A program made the translations under genes and the position numbers. The notes under the pieces are model-generated. The model was not told where the DNA came from and did no database searches. It was given only the letters and a program-made list of their open reading frames with translations. Below, one piece after another: positions 42,225 through 53,508 of a DNA stretch of 64,000 nucleotides; positions within the stretch are counted from its first letter, which is position 1; each line of letters opens with the position of its first letter. The DNA is from Corythucha ciliata (lineage: Eukaryota > Arthropoda > Insecta > Hemiptera > Tingidae). The DNA lies in assembly GCA_038030265.1 (NCBI GenBank), contig CM075941.1:14756001-14820000 (forward strand), in the 5' to 3' direction.

Positions 42225-42440
42225 AAGGTGCAGGTTAACATAACCTCTTGCAAGTGGGACTACTTGCTTATTCTTTTAGGTTCACGGTCCAACTTGAGCA
42301 ACAATCTTGGGTGGTGTGTGACTAAGTGCTGTTTATTATGACTTTGCTACAACTATTATATCATTGTCGAAGTAAACGTAAAAAAAAATGTGTGCACGCA
42401 CTGGCCTTCATAAGCCTTGGCGTGGGTAAAGCCAAGACCT
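42225..42440 (-). repeat. 3' UTR/flank relic of the small-peptide family (copy G)
   Basis: Matches 45345-45570 and 36000-36170 (GTTCACGGTCCAACTTGA, TTTATTATGACTTTGCTACA, GTAAACGTAAAAAAAAATGT). It stops at the segment corresponding to the start of the 3' UTR; exon 2 is not present. Confidence 0.62.
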
Positions 42441-42452
42441 TCTACAGAACAG

Positions 42453-42581
42453 GGGCCCTATTCAGAAACGTCGGGAAAAATGCCGCAAGTGTGGTTGCTA
42501 TGGCGGGATAATGTTATTTCTTATTCGGAATCCTTAGATCCCGCTTGCGGCATGTTTTCGCGACTGTTCGGAATAGGGCCC
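42453..42581. mobile_element. 129-bp MITE with CAG TSD
   Basis: TIRs start GGGCCCTATTC. The interior shares GGGAAAAATGCCGCAAG with 12250-12378. CAG flanks both sides (42450-42452, 42582-42584). Confidence 0.78.
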
Positions 42582-42639
42582 CAGGCCGGAGTGCTCCCGC
42601 TGAGACGTCACGGAAAGAGACCAAATTTTATATGGGATG

Positions 42640-42830
42640 GGAAAGCGAGGTTCGTTTTTTCAAAAGTAATTCGACTCATAACAAATAAGAAGGTTAGAAC
42701 CCACCTCACCCCCTTTCAATGTCCGCAGTGTTTTCGTAGCACTCATTCACTTGCAGAAAAATCTGCGATGATGGAGCAATTCATTTCCACCTACCCTCTC
42801 TGAATTAAAATATTTGTTAATGGAGAAGAC
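42640..42830. repeat. Dispersed repeat shared with 22120-22230
   Basis: The reverse complement of AAAGGGGGTGAGGTGGGTTC and neighbours is present. The rest is unassigned. Confidence 0.5.
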
Positions 42831-43120
42831 TGGTGGAAATGGAGTGCACCGGAGTAGAATTTTATACAAATGGAAAATGCTATGAGTGGTAATGGCTACC
42901 ATGGTTGTGGCTTGAGTCCAAAATATTTTCAATATGCTTGTTCCATTGTTTCCTAGTGTAGAAAAAGTGCTCCACCAGTACCTGATTTCATTATTTTGAG
43001 AAATAATTAATGAAGTCGTGTGTCAGTGCTGCAATTTTTCTGCATTGGACAACAATGGAACAGACCTATTATATTGGATCACTCGGACATTTTAAGCCCT
43101 TTTTATTCAATCAGTGCAAG

Positions 43121-43227
43121 TTTGATGTCGAGGAAAGAAAGCTCACTCCCACTAAAAATTGTTTTTTTATTTCGTGACCGCGGTTTCAGCTTAACGTGGG
43201 AGTGAGCTCTCTTTTCTCGACATCAAA
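43121..43227. repeat. Inverted repeat, 32-bp arms
   Basis: TTTGATGTCGAGGAAAGAAA and following bases (43121-43152) face their reverse complement at 43196-43227 with few mismatches. Confidence 0.75.
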
Positions 43228-43287
43228 TTGTTGGATGCTCCCACACTTCCGGCCTAATAATTCATTATCAGTGCAAGTAGTCATGTG

Positions 43288-43423
43288 GCGTTTTCCATTT
43301 ACATAATATTCCGCTCTGAAGCCGAGCTTTCCATCCGTCTTCTCGTTACCATTTGGTATAAATCAGAGAACACGGGTGGAAATGCTCGGCTTCAGAGCGG
43401 AATTTTATGCAAATTGAAAACGC
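43288..43423. repeat. Inverted repeat, about 50-bp arms
   Basis: GCGTTTTCCATTTACATAAT...GCCGAGC (43288-43337) faces the reverse complement at 43373-43423. A partial right-arm-like copy occurs at 42828-42880. Confidence 0.75.
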
Positions 43424-45344
43424 TTATAGCGTTTTTCTGGGTGAAAACCCAGCTTTTTCGACGCGGTTATTATTAACACGCGGTTTTGTGAGCAACACCA
43501 ACACGTGTACCCTCCAACAAAGACCGCCATCCAAAGCATTCTTGGAAAGCCCCTCATGGTTCAATTTTTTCGAATAATTCAAACAATTACTTTTCATTCA
43601 TTTCATTATGCACTCTCTTCATAGTTTTCTTTCGAATCACCAAAAATATTCCTTGGTACATATAGTTGAAAAGTCCCTACCTCGGAAGAATGTAATTAAA
43701 TTAAATTAAAGGCTTTCAATTTTCTCCCGGTTTATAAAATATATGTGTAAATGTCACGTGGATTCCATCTTTGTGGAAGGAAGGAGGAAAGCAAAGAGGG
43801 AATAAAGTTTTTGAACGATTTTAAAGGGAAGAAAGTGCTGAACAGCGGGGGATGGTTTTGAAATAAAACCACGACGGATAGTTTTTTGTTGTTGCTTTTT
43901 TAAACTATTCTAAAAATTGGAAAAGTTTTTAAAAGCTAGACAATGAATCAAGCCTATGAAACAATCGGCCACCGCGAATAAAGCAGAGCGGCTCCCGGCT
44001 AGGGCGGAGTAGTTGGTCTTCTTTGCTTTCGTCACACGTAAGAGTGGGGGCGAGCCTTCCGGCCTGTTCTGTAGAAGGTCTTGGTAAAGCTCTCCGATTT
44101 TCAATTACGTATTAAGTCTGCAGTCCGTGGCTTACCGCCTGTGAATCAGCCAAGCTATGTCACAGTTGGGCCCGAATACATGAATCTAAAGGCTCCACAC
44201 ATTATTTTTCTGAAAGTTTTGTGAAAAAAAAAGGTATGCACCCCGAAGGGCCACTGGGACGGGGAGGCAAGCCCTTCATGTTATAACCCTCGTTAAAAGT
44301 ACAATGAGACCCATTTTGTGCATGTTTAAGAAGGTAAACTTAAAACTTTTTCTGCTAGCCCGTGAGAAAGTGACCTCAACTGGGATAGAAAACATGGGAA
44401 CCGCGCATTTTTGTTTTTTAACTCGGGAACAACCTTCATGTATTGATTACGATGATTAATGACAACACTAGCAACAAAGCGTATAATTTTGTTTTACGTA
44501 AGTCGACTAAATATCGACAGATAACATTCAAAATAACTAATACTGCGTGAACGTGAGTAGCGCAGTAGAGGTTTGGTACACGGAAAAACCGAACCGAAAT
44601 TTTCCTGTAAAGTTTACTCATGACAATGGCTTCTGCTTCATTGGCACCCGTAAAATTTAATGTGCTGACTCAAATACCGCTGGTGTCAGACCAGTTAATG
44701 ATGTGGACTGCTGCGAAAAATCCCAACATTCCCCACGAGAATTCAACAATATTATCTATTCCTCCTTTATTGCAGTATAACATTGTTCGTTCCATAGGAA
44801 AATGTTGATTTGGCACAACAACTTTCGCTGTACACCTACGCTTCTATTAAGGTGGTCAAAGAGCCCGAACATTACCGTAGAGCCCGGTGTTCACGTTACT
44901 TTTAGAGCACTAAAGTATGCGGCGTGACCCAAGTGATGATTGAAGTTGCCAGAGTTAAAAAAAAGTGGTGCGTCCTCATCTTCCGGGCGTTGGTGGTTGA
45001 CATTATTAATTGCGGCGTTGTTACCCTTATGCTATGGGGTGACCACAGTCACCCCATAGCTACTAGTTAGATACTAGTCAGGGGCCAGAGAAAGGAGTGT
45101 AACGTTCACCGAAAACAACAATTGGGTGGTGACCTTACATCAAATAAACACAGTGAGCTCAGTGTACGCTGAAAAATGAAAAATAAAATAAATGCTTGAT
45201 CAGCGAAAAAGCTCAGCCAGGACTTAAGACATAAAAAATCGGGGTGGGGGTCACCCGCCATCACGCATTCATTATTCAGTCTTTCAGTGAGTGGGATGTT
45301 TGAGGCTTGTATACTGATGCATTTTGGCGGGTAGCTTGAACTCC
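43424..45344. other. Unassigned region with one short hairpin
   Basis: No gene supported. 45031-45060 is a perfect hairpin (GCTATGGGGTGAC and its complement). At 44580 CACGGAAAAACC could be one end of a TIR element. 44043-44100 includes an inverted copy of the phrase ACCTTCTACAGAAC found at 42438. Confidence 0.35.
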
Positions 45345-45453
45345 CAAGGTGCCGGTAAACACAACCTCTTGCAAGTGGGACTACTTGCTTATTCTTTTAG
45401 GTTCACGGTCCAACTTGAAAAACAATGTTTCGTGGTGTGTGATTATAGTGCTC

Positions 45454-45459
45454 TTTATT
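45454..45459 (-). terminator. Polyadenylation signal of copy E
   Basis: AATAAA on the minus strand, about 130 nt after the stop, in the conserved block. Confidence 0.62.
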
Positions 45460-45589
45460 ATGACTTTGCTACAACTGTTATATTATCATTGTCGAAGTAA
45501 ACGTCAAAAAACTGTGTGCAGTAACTGTATGTGCACGCTCTGGCCATCATAGGTCTTGGCGTAGGTGAAGCTATCCTACTATCATTTTA

Positions 45590-45897
45590 TCATTTACGTA
45601 ATCTTGAAGTAGCACCGGTGAGTGCATTGGCCAAGCCACTCGTAGTATCAGTCAGTGCCCCGCCCGCGGAACTACCAACACCGCTGACTAATTTGCCCGC
45701 GTCTTCCCCAAGAGTAGGGATAACACCTTTAGCCATCGTCCCTGTGCGACAAAAACGTTCAAACAAGTTATACTAATAAAAAAAAGAGATGAAAAAAAAA
45801 AAAACGGTGAAGAACGGCGGGAAGAAAATACGGCGTACTTACCGGCCAGCCACATCGCCGACACCAAAAAAGTGACAATCATTGCCTTGGTAAACAT
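45590..45897 (-). CDS. Small secreted peptide family, copy E (longest form)
   Basis: Exon 1 is 45897-45843, the intron 45842-45742 (101 nt, GTAAGT...CAG) and exon 2 45741-45590. The product has 68 residues. The signal peptide is as in the other copies, probably cut after TMA. The mature part of about 46 residues begins KGVIPTLGEDAG and is rich in Gly, Ala, Ser and Thr, with no Cys and a basic end (SRLRK). The pattern of spaced hydrophobic residues (KLVSGVG, GALTD, GLANALTG) could form an amphipathic helix. Copies B and C keep the first ten mature residues and the stop context but lack most of this segment. No homologue is recognised. A TATA promoter and 3' signal are present. Confidence 0.68.
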
Positions 45898-45930
45898 AAT
45901 GTTGGCTCTTGGTTTGTTGTCCTTTGAGTG

Positions 45931-45961
45931 ACAGAACTAGCGATTTCAGTCCCTTTTTATA
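45931..45961 (-). promoter_or_regulatory. Core promoter of copy E
   Basis: TATAAAAAG at 45961-45953 and TCACTC near 45931 on the minus strand. A hAT relic begins about 45 bp further upstream, separating this core from the conserved upstream block. Confidence 0.68.
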
Positions 45962-46005
45962 CAATTGCCTGATCAAACTAAATTACTTTGATGATGCTAT
46001 TAGCA

Positions 46006-46793
46006 TAGGGTTGCCAGATCAAAAAGCTTGAAAGTAGGACATAAATGTGGAAAAAGTAGGACAAAGCAGGACAGGACTCCTGGAATTCCGGACGATAAAG
46101 TAGGACATGATATACCTGGAGTCAGGAGATGAAAAAATGAATGATAGTTTTCAACAAATTGTTATTTAAAAAAAACAAACAAACAAAAACACGACAGGTC
46201 AATATTTGTCGCTACTCCCAACCTTGGAAAGTATTTCATTTTTCGTGAGAACGAATTTGTAGAATTGTTGGCAATCGTATGGGAAGAATGTTTTTACAAT
46301 AATGAGATCCCTCACTGTCTCAGATCGAAGCCGATTTCTTTCCTTCGTCCATTGGCTCTCGATCAAGGAGAAAACGCGTAGCGTGTCACTATTTACTGTA
46401 TTCCGACTCTGACACGAACCACAATGAAAATTACACCTATTACACTTCACAGGAACACTGCGCGAGACAACTACATTCATTCCAGAAAACGAAGGGATCA
46501 TAGATAAAGGATATACATACTTCAATCATTATCATCATGGAAGGTTACACGATAAAGGAAGGTTAGCCTCCTTCCCTTGGGAAAACATAAAGAAAGCGTC
46601 TATGAACAGTGCGATTGAAGTGACGAGAGGCCTTGCAGATACTTTTGAGCCCACAAAAAAAAAGTAGGACGAAAACCAAACAATGTGAAAAGCAGGACAA
46701 ACATGCAGGACATCCTAAAAAGGAGGGTAGGACGCGCAGGACAGATCGAAAAGTAGGACATGTCCTGCAAAAGTAGGACGTCTGGCAACCCTA
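46006..46793. mobile_element. 788-bp hAT transposon derivative, 8-bp TSD
   Basis: TIRs TAGGGTTGCCAGA and TCTGGCAACCCTA are exact over 13 bp, and TATTAGCA flanks both ends (45998-46005, 46794-46801). Both ends carry clustered AAAGTAGGACA motifs in the two orientations, typical of subterminal transposase sites. A C-terminal transposase fragment remains on the minus strand. The insertion lies in the upstream block of copy E. Confidence 0.9.
46199..46525 (-). pseudogene. hAT transposase C-terminal dimerisation region
   Basis: The frame ends with RVFSLIESQWTKERNRLRSE, TVRDLIIVKTFF and CQQFYKFVL, which matches the hAT C-terminal dimerisation domain (the ER[V]FS...R...L..L motif). The N-terminal BED finger and catalytic core are absent, so this is an internally deleted copy that would depend on a transposase supplied elsewhere. 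Confidence 0.72.
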
Positions 46794-47249
46794 TATTAGC
46801 ATCAAAGCTAGTTCATAACCAGTCATTAAAATCATTAAATGAATAAAAATATGCGAGCCATCCGTTTTATCGACTCAAGTCTACGATTATAAGCTAAGCT
46901 GGTTCTCTAGTGTTTAATTATTGCTTACCCTGAACAATTTAATAGTTACGGAAGAAATATTATTTTATGGAACTTCTTCCTTGTCCCAACCACCCGTTTT
47001 ATAGTTTCCCCCCAAAAATCGATCAATTTCCTCTTCGTAAACACATATCCCCTTCAAAAATTGGATCTTTGTTTGCCGATTAGTTGATATTTTGTCATAC
47101 AATTCCTACGAAAAAAATAAATTACTGAAATTGCGAAATTAGAGGGGAAATGAAAAAATAATTAAACAGGCAAGAAAAAATTATTCAAAATCGAATTTCC
47201 TATTCCAAAAAAGTAACTTCACTTATAGCATGGAACTGGAAGAAGCAGT
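46794..47249 (-). repeat. Upstream block of copy E
   Basis: Continues the family's upstream sequence beyond the 788-bp insertion, ending at the 2.5-kb hAT element. 46809-47257 is duplicated almost exactly at 51858-52306. Confidence 0.75.
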
Positions 47250-47257
47250 TCCGCCCT

Positions 47258-49780
47258 CAGTGGCGTGCCCAGGAATTTTTCTTGGGGGGGGTTTTCAAAT
47301 TACATAAAGGGCACGGTCCTTTATAGTCAACTCTGCGCCAATAGTCAATTCATCTTTTAAGGGCGCGAATAGCCAGTTTGGCAATTTTTTCGGTGCAGCA
47401 TGGCACAAATCGTCATTTAAGCCATCTATACAAGGCGCGAATGATCGGTTCCGGTATTTCTAAGGCACGAATTGTCCGCAGTTTCCCCGTTTTCAAGCCG
47501 CGGAAGATCAGTTTTTTTTGCTGGTGCCGATAGCCACTTTGAAGACGCGCAGTAGCCTCTGTAGGGCGCAAAAGATCTGATTAGCTAATCTTTGGACCGT
47601 GAATTTCTGGTACGAGTATGCCATTTTTAAGACTTAAATAGTCAGTTTTGCTATTTTTAGGGAACGAATCGTCAGTTTAGACATTTTCAGGGCATGAGGT
47701 TCAGTTTGGCCATTTTTTATGCTGGATAATGGTCGATTTTGCATTTTCAGGACATGAATCATCCGTTTCGGACCTTTCAAAGCACGAATCTCGCGGGCCG
47801 CTATATGTAGAGTTGGTATTACTAATTTTAGGACGTGAATAGCCAGTTTGGCCATTTTTACGGCGCAAAATGTCAGAATGGTCATTTCTAAGGCATGAAG
47901 AGTCAGTGCGATATTTTAAGTGCTCGAATCATCAGTTTTACTAGTCGAAATGGTCAGTTTTGCTGTTTTTAGAGCGAGAAATTTCTATTTTTCAAAGCGC
48001 TAATGGTCAGTTTGGCCAATTTAAGGACAGGAATCGTCTGGGTTTAGGCATTTTCAAGGCGCGAATCGTCAGTTAAGCTATTTTTAGGGCGCATAGAGTC
48101 AGTTTTGCCGATTTCATGGCTTGCATAGTCGGTTTGGCCAATTTTAGGGCGTGTAGTCTTGAAGCATGACATTTATATAGGGCGTCAAACCAAGGCGATA
48201 ATGGTCAGTTAGGGCATTTTTGGCGTGCGACTGGTTGATTTTGCCATTTTCAGGGCGCGAATCGTCAGTTATACTTTGCCCAAACATAACAGCATATAGG
48301 CGGGTTCAATTAGTCACTTCTAGCCAATTACGCACGAATCGTTATTTTGACCATTCTTGGCGCGCTAATGGTCTATTTTGCAGCATACAGGACAGGAATA
48401 TAATCTGTTAAGGCATTTCCAGGCCGCCTAGAGTCATATTGACCATTTTAGAGCGAGAATCGCCAATTTGGCTATTTTTGGGGCGTGTGAAGTCATTTTG
48501 GCGGTTTTATAGAGTGGTAAATGCCAATTTTTAGGGCGCAAATATACATTTTAAATGCAAGAATCGTCAGTTTTGCCATTTGCAGGCGCGATTATAGTCA
48601 GTTTAGCAGTTGTTAGGTAGTGAATTACTGCCCTGTCAAGCCATTTTTAGTCAGTCTAGCGAAGCACACAATCTCCCAAGCCCAAGCCCCTCGCTTGAGC
48701 AAATCCTAGATCCGTATCTGAGTACGAGTATGCCATTTTTAGGGAGTGAATAGCCAGTTTTATTTTTTTTATTATTATTTTTTTTTTTAGGGCACGAATG
48801 TTAAATTTAGACATTGTGAAGGCTCAGTTTGGCTATTTTTGACGCGGGAATTGTCGTTTTTGCCATTCTCAGGTCAGGAATAATCTGTTTAGGCCTTTTT
48901 AAGGCGCGAATCGTCAGTTTATTGTTAAACTGACTCTATGTGCCCTTGTCTGGGGCACATGGAATGGTGTTGCCGATTTTGTGGCTTGATTGCCCAGTCT
49001 GGCCATTTTTAGGGCGCGTAGAGTCAGTTTGGCCATTTATATAGGGCGTGAATAGTACGTCAAGTCAAGGCGCGAAAACCGTCAGTTTGGCCAATTTTGG
49101 CGCGCGGGTGGTTGTTTAGCCATTTTTAGAGCAGGAATCATCTGTTCAGGCATTATCAGTGCACAAATTGCCAGTTGATCCAGTTTTATGACTCTTAAAA
49201 AAAGTCAGCTTGGACAATTTTAGAGCGGGAATCACCAGCTTGGATATTTTTAGCGCACTTATGTATAATCAGTTTAGCTTTTTTCAAGGCGGAATCAGTT
49301 TTAGCTATTTTCAGGGCGCGTGAAGTCAGTTTGGCTATTTTTATGGCTCAAATACTTAGTTTTGCCATTTTGGGGCTCGAGTATAGTCAGTCTAGGATTC
49401 TGTATGGTGGGAATAGCTAATTTAGCTAATTTTAGGCAGCAAATGGCTGCCAAGTCATCTTTAGTAGAATTTCTCAAGCCCCTCTCTCTTGAACAAATCC
49501 TGAATCCACGCCAAGACAGTGGAATAAATACCATATTATGCCGTGGATAGTTACTTAGGGTACTAAATTGCTAAAAAAAGAACTTTTAGGGTCATACAAA
49601 TCACGTTTTTGTTGTTTCTTTTGTTTGTTTGTTTTTTTACTTTTTTACTTATTCATTTCATTTTATTTATTTATTTTGTATTTCTATTTCTTTTTTATTT
49701 CTATTTATTTTGGTGGGCTGAAGTACTCTGGGGGGGGGGGGTTCTGACCCCCAAAACCCCCCCCCATAGGCACGCCACTG
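47258..49780. mobile_element. 2.5-kb hAT-type element filled with about 30-bp repeats, 8-bp TSD
   Basis: TIRs CAGTGGCGTGCC and GGCACGCCACTG are exact, and TCCGCCCT flanks both ends (47250-47257, 49781-49788). The paralogous segment at 52299-52306 has the single, unfilled TCCGCCCT, directly proving insertion. G-rich runs follow each TIR. No transposase; the interior is a degenerate array. Confidence 0.93.
47310..49460. repeat. Degenerate array, unit about 30 bp
   Basis: Units approximate ATTTTTAGGGCGCGAATCGT followed by CAGTTTGGCC, with strong drift and occasional longer interruptions. TTAGGGCGCGAAT is the most stable core. Frames through it are incidental. Confidence 0.8.
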
Positions 49781-50971
49781 TCCGCCCTTTCTGGAGTCAA
49801 AGTAGATCTTTACATTTTTGGGCACTCCACGAAAGACGGCTGTTTGAGGTACAAACGACATTTTCCCCGCTCTGAAATGACGTGGAGATTACCGACATTG
49901 TCGTGCCGTGAGTCATTTCAAGAGACCCGAGGCACAGAGTCGTCAATCGTACAATACACTCTTCACCTAAATGCTTCATCCCACTGCCATCCCGAACTTC
50001 AACTGCATGAGCAGACCTTCTTATATATAGACCTTGGGTGAAATGTGCCTAAATTTGACGATCTGATCAGGAATTTCTGAACGTTCGCTGAGGTATCTCA
50101 GTCAAAAATGCGTCGATTTTAAAATTTAAAAAGCCATTTTGTAGCATGTTTTTCCAATAATTTAACCGTACCTTTACCCCGAAGACTTCGGAAGATTAGA
50201 ATCGTCTTTGAAGGAAACGGTAAAAATCAAGTTTGCACTTTTTCGCTTTTTCAAGAAATAAAAGAAAATACTTAAACATTAGTTCGGTTAGTTGCAACAG
50301 GGTTTCTAAATCCCAAAATGTCTGCTCTTCTCAGAAATGTAATCGGTATTGTTCTGTTACGAATGGCTAGGACGCTAGAAATGATTATTGACGAAAAGAA
50401 CGCGTTTGGCCGAAAAATGACAAAAATAACTGTAACTCGGAAATGAAGCGTTTGCGACCCTATGTTCATGTGGTGATTTTGGTTCGTCCTCGTTAGTACT
50501 ACGACTGGTTAAAGTCCTGATCATTCCTCCTGAAACACCCTGTATTATTTACTTATACTCCTACTAAACTGTGAAGTGAAAACGAGAAAAATAATACTTC
50601 GTGAGCACTGCAAGGTTTATTGTGTCCACCGGCATTCTGTAATATGCTCAACATTTTCAAACTCATGCGTATTTTACATGGTACTTTATTTCACAAGATG
50701 AAAAACATACCGATTGCTAGGGACGCTCAAGGAGTAATCCAGGGTCAAAGTAAATAGACTTAAGCTCGGTGCACACGATGCATTTTTCGAAGCATGTTTA
50801 CTTGCATGGTGAAAAAAAACATATGATCCCCATCAGTGACCGGATGTTTTTTAGAACAGGCAGGCCATCATGCTTCAAAAAAATGCATCGTGTGCAGGGT
50901 CAGGCATTACCCGAAAGATCGGTCAGCAGGGTACCCGAAAGTCGGCTAGCCAGTCACCCAATTCTTTGTTT
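49781..50971. repeat. Segmental duplication, first copy (right part)
   Basis: Nearly identical to 52299-53508. Together with 46809-47257 it is the first copy of a segment of about 1.65 kb whose second copy starts at 51858. The content is non-coding apart from an embedded TIR element. Confidence 0.9.
50770..50896. mobile_element. 127-bp TIR element, first copy
   Basis: TGCACACGATGCATTTTTCG at the left is matched in reverse by CGAT/GCATTTTTTTGAAGC-type sequence ending TGTGCA at the right, giving TIRs of about 25 bp. It was present before the segment duplicated. Confidence 0.7.
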
Positions 50972-50991
50972 GAATACGGACGCCTTGATCA

Positions 50992-51857
50992 CACACAGAA
51001 AAAAATCACCAAAAATCAGGTTTGGGAAGCACGCCTAAAAAACGTCCGATCACTGTGATCAGGGGGTCCTGCGGGGACCTATTCCATAATCAGGCTTTCA
51101 TTTAATTAATTCCGTCTCGCGCCCTAACTTGGCTGTGCTGATTTGACTTCACCTAATTATCCATAAAACTGTAATAAAGGTCAAATATACTAAGTAGTAG
51201 GATCTTCTAAAGATAGAGGTAGTCACAAAATTTTGCACAGAAACTGCAAGGTGAAGAAAACCGAAAACGAGGTAGAATTTATAATTTCTGTTTGTTCCGA
51301 GTACCGAGAAAGAGGTAGTTCTTACTTTATTTTCATACTTCATTTTACCATAGTGCAGCAAGATAGCAAGGTAAGAACATCTTCACATGTTACCATAACC
51401 TTTGTTGTCCGGTTGATTGTACCTCAGCTGGATGGTTAATTCAACCTCGAGCTCTAGTAGAAGCTACCCGCCTGAATTTTATTTGAACCCAACGAAACGG
51501 TAGTTCCAACTACAAAAGTGGTCGCCCGTAACCTTACGCAAGGTAAAATTTACACAACACGTAGTTGGCCTAACCGTACGTCTGTAGTCAAACAAACCAA
51601 ATAAGTCAGTTACGCCTAACATACTGAAAGGCTGATTGTACAAGTTGACTTAGGTTAAAGGTTTACTATCTTTAGGTTGTTCTCACTATCCGTTGTAGCA
51701 GTAAATATAATCAGACGTATAGTAGAGTCTACCCAAGTCACTTTACTTTATTTGTATAGTTCCATTTACTTTCTGTTAGGCTGTCACTTTTTTAACCTAA
51801 TTTTCGGGTTGGCTGAACCCTATTTTTGGTTAGTTTAACGAAATATTTTTCTCCGTG
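50992..51857. mobile_element. Probable TIR element at the duplication junction
   Basis: The left end CACACAGAAAAAAATC and the reverse of the right end, CTACACGGAGAAAAATAT, are similar. The right part resembles the GTAAATTTAC-rich segment at 1-451. It occupies exactly the gap between the two copies of the segmental duplication. Confidence 0.5.
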
Positions 51858-53508
51858 TAGTTCATAACCAGTCATTAAAATCATTAAATGAATAAAAATA
51901 TGCGAGCCATCCGTTTTATCGACTCAAGTCTACGATTATAAGCTAAGCTGGTTCTCTAGTGTTTAATTATTGCTTACCCTGAACAATTTAATAGTTACGG
52001 AAGAAATATTATTTTATGGAACTTCTTCCTTGTCCCAACCACCCGTTTTATAGTTTCCCCCAAAAAATCGATCAATTTCCTCTTCGTAAACACATATCCC
52101 CTTCAAAAATTGGATCTTTGTTTGCCGATTAGTTGATATTTTGTCATACAATTCCTACGAAAAAAATAAATTACTGAAATTGCGAAATTAGAGGGGAAAT
52201 GAAAAAATAATTAAACAGGCAAGAAAAAATTATTCAAAATCGAATTTCCTATTCCAAAAAAGTAACTTCACTTATAGCATGGAACTGGAAGAAGCAGTTC
52301 CGCCCTTTCTGGAGTCAAAGTAGATCTTTACATTTTTGGGCACTCCACGAAAGACGGCTGTTTGAGGTACAAACGACATTTTCCCCGCTCTGAAATGACG
52401 TGGAGATTACCGACATTGTCGTGCCGTGAGTCATTTCAAGAGACCCGAGGCACAGAGTCGTCAATCGTACAATACACTCTTCACCTAAATGCTTCATCCC
52501 ACTGCCATCCCGAACTTCAACTGCATGAGCAGACCTTCTTATATATAGATCTTGGGTGAAATGTGCCTAAATTTGACGATCTGATCAGGAATTTCTGAAC
52601 GTTCGCTGAGGTATCTCAGTCAAAAATACGTCGATTTTAAAATTTAAAAAGCCATTTTGTAGCATGTTTTTCCAATAATTTAACCGTACCTTTACCCCGA
52701 AGACTTCGGAAGATTAGAATCGTCTTTGAAGGAAACGGTAAAAATCAAGTTTGCACTTTTTCGCTTTTTCAAGAAATAAAAGAAAATACTTAAACATTAG
52801 TTCGGTTAGTTGCAACAGGGTTTCTAAATCCCAAAATGTCTGCTCTTCTCAGAAATGTAATCGGTATTGTTCTGTTACGAATGGCTAGGACGCTAGAAAT
52901 GATTATTGACGAAAAGAACGCGTTTGGCCGAAAAATGACAAAAATACCTGTAACTCGGAAATGAAGCGTTTGCGACCCTATGTTCATGTGGTGATTTTGG
53001 TTCGTCCTCGTTAGTACTACGACTGGTTAAAGTCCTGATCATTCCTCCTGAAACACCCTGTATTATTTACTTATACTCCTACTAAACTGTGAAGTGAAAA
53101 CGAGAAAAATAATACTTCGTGAGCACTGCAAGGTTTATTGTGTCCACCGGCATTCTGTAATATGTTCAACATTTTCAAACTCATGCGTATTTTACATGGT
53201 ACTTTATTTCACAAGATGAAAAACATACCGATTGCTAGGGACGCTCAAGGAGTAATCCAGGGTCAAAGTAAATAGACTTAAGCTCGGTGCACACGATGCA
53301 TTTTTCGAAGCATGTTTACTTGCATGGTGAAAAAAAACATATGATCCCCATCAGTGACCGGATGTTTTTTAGAACAGGCAGGCCATCATGCTTCAAAAAA
53401 ATGCATCGTGTGCAGGGTCAGGCATTACCCGAAGAATTATCTATCGGCCCGAAGATCGGTCAGCAGGGTACCCGAAAGTCGGCTAGCCAGTCACCCAATT
53501 CTTTGTTT
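51858..53508. repeat. Segmental duplication, second copy (1651 bp)
   Basis: Joins the equivalents of 46809-47257 and 49781-50971 without the 2.5-kb hAT-type insertion. A few substitutions and an insertion of about 17 bp near 53435 (GAATTATCTATCGGCC) distinguish it. It includes part of the small-peptide upstream block but no exons. Confidence 0.92.
53288..53414. mobile_element. 127-bp TIR element, second copy
   Basis: Same element as 50770-50896, duplicated with its host segment. Confidence 0.7.

Noticed and set aside
41926..42243. 105-codon proline-rich frame
   Set aside because: It spans C-runs and ends inside a known repeat (copy G flank), which indicates a chance frame.
44620..44808. Plus-strand frame that looks protein-like (MASASLAPVKFNV...)
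   Set aside because: Only 62 codons, no homologous motif, no supporting splice or promoter signals, and close to a possible TIR end.
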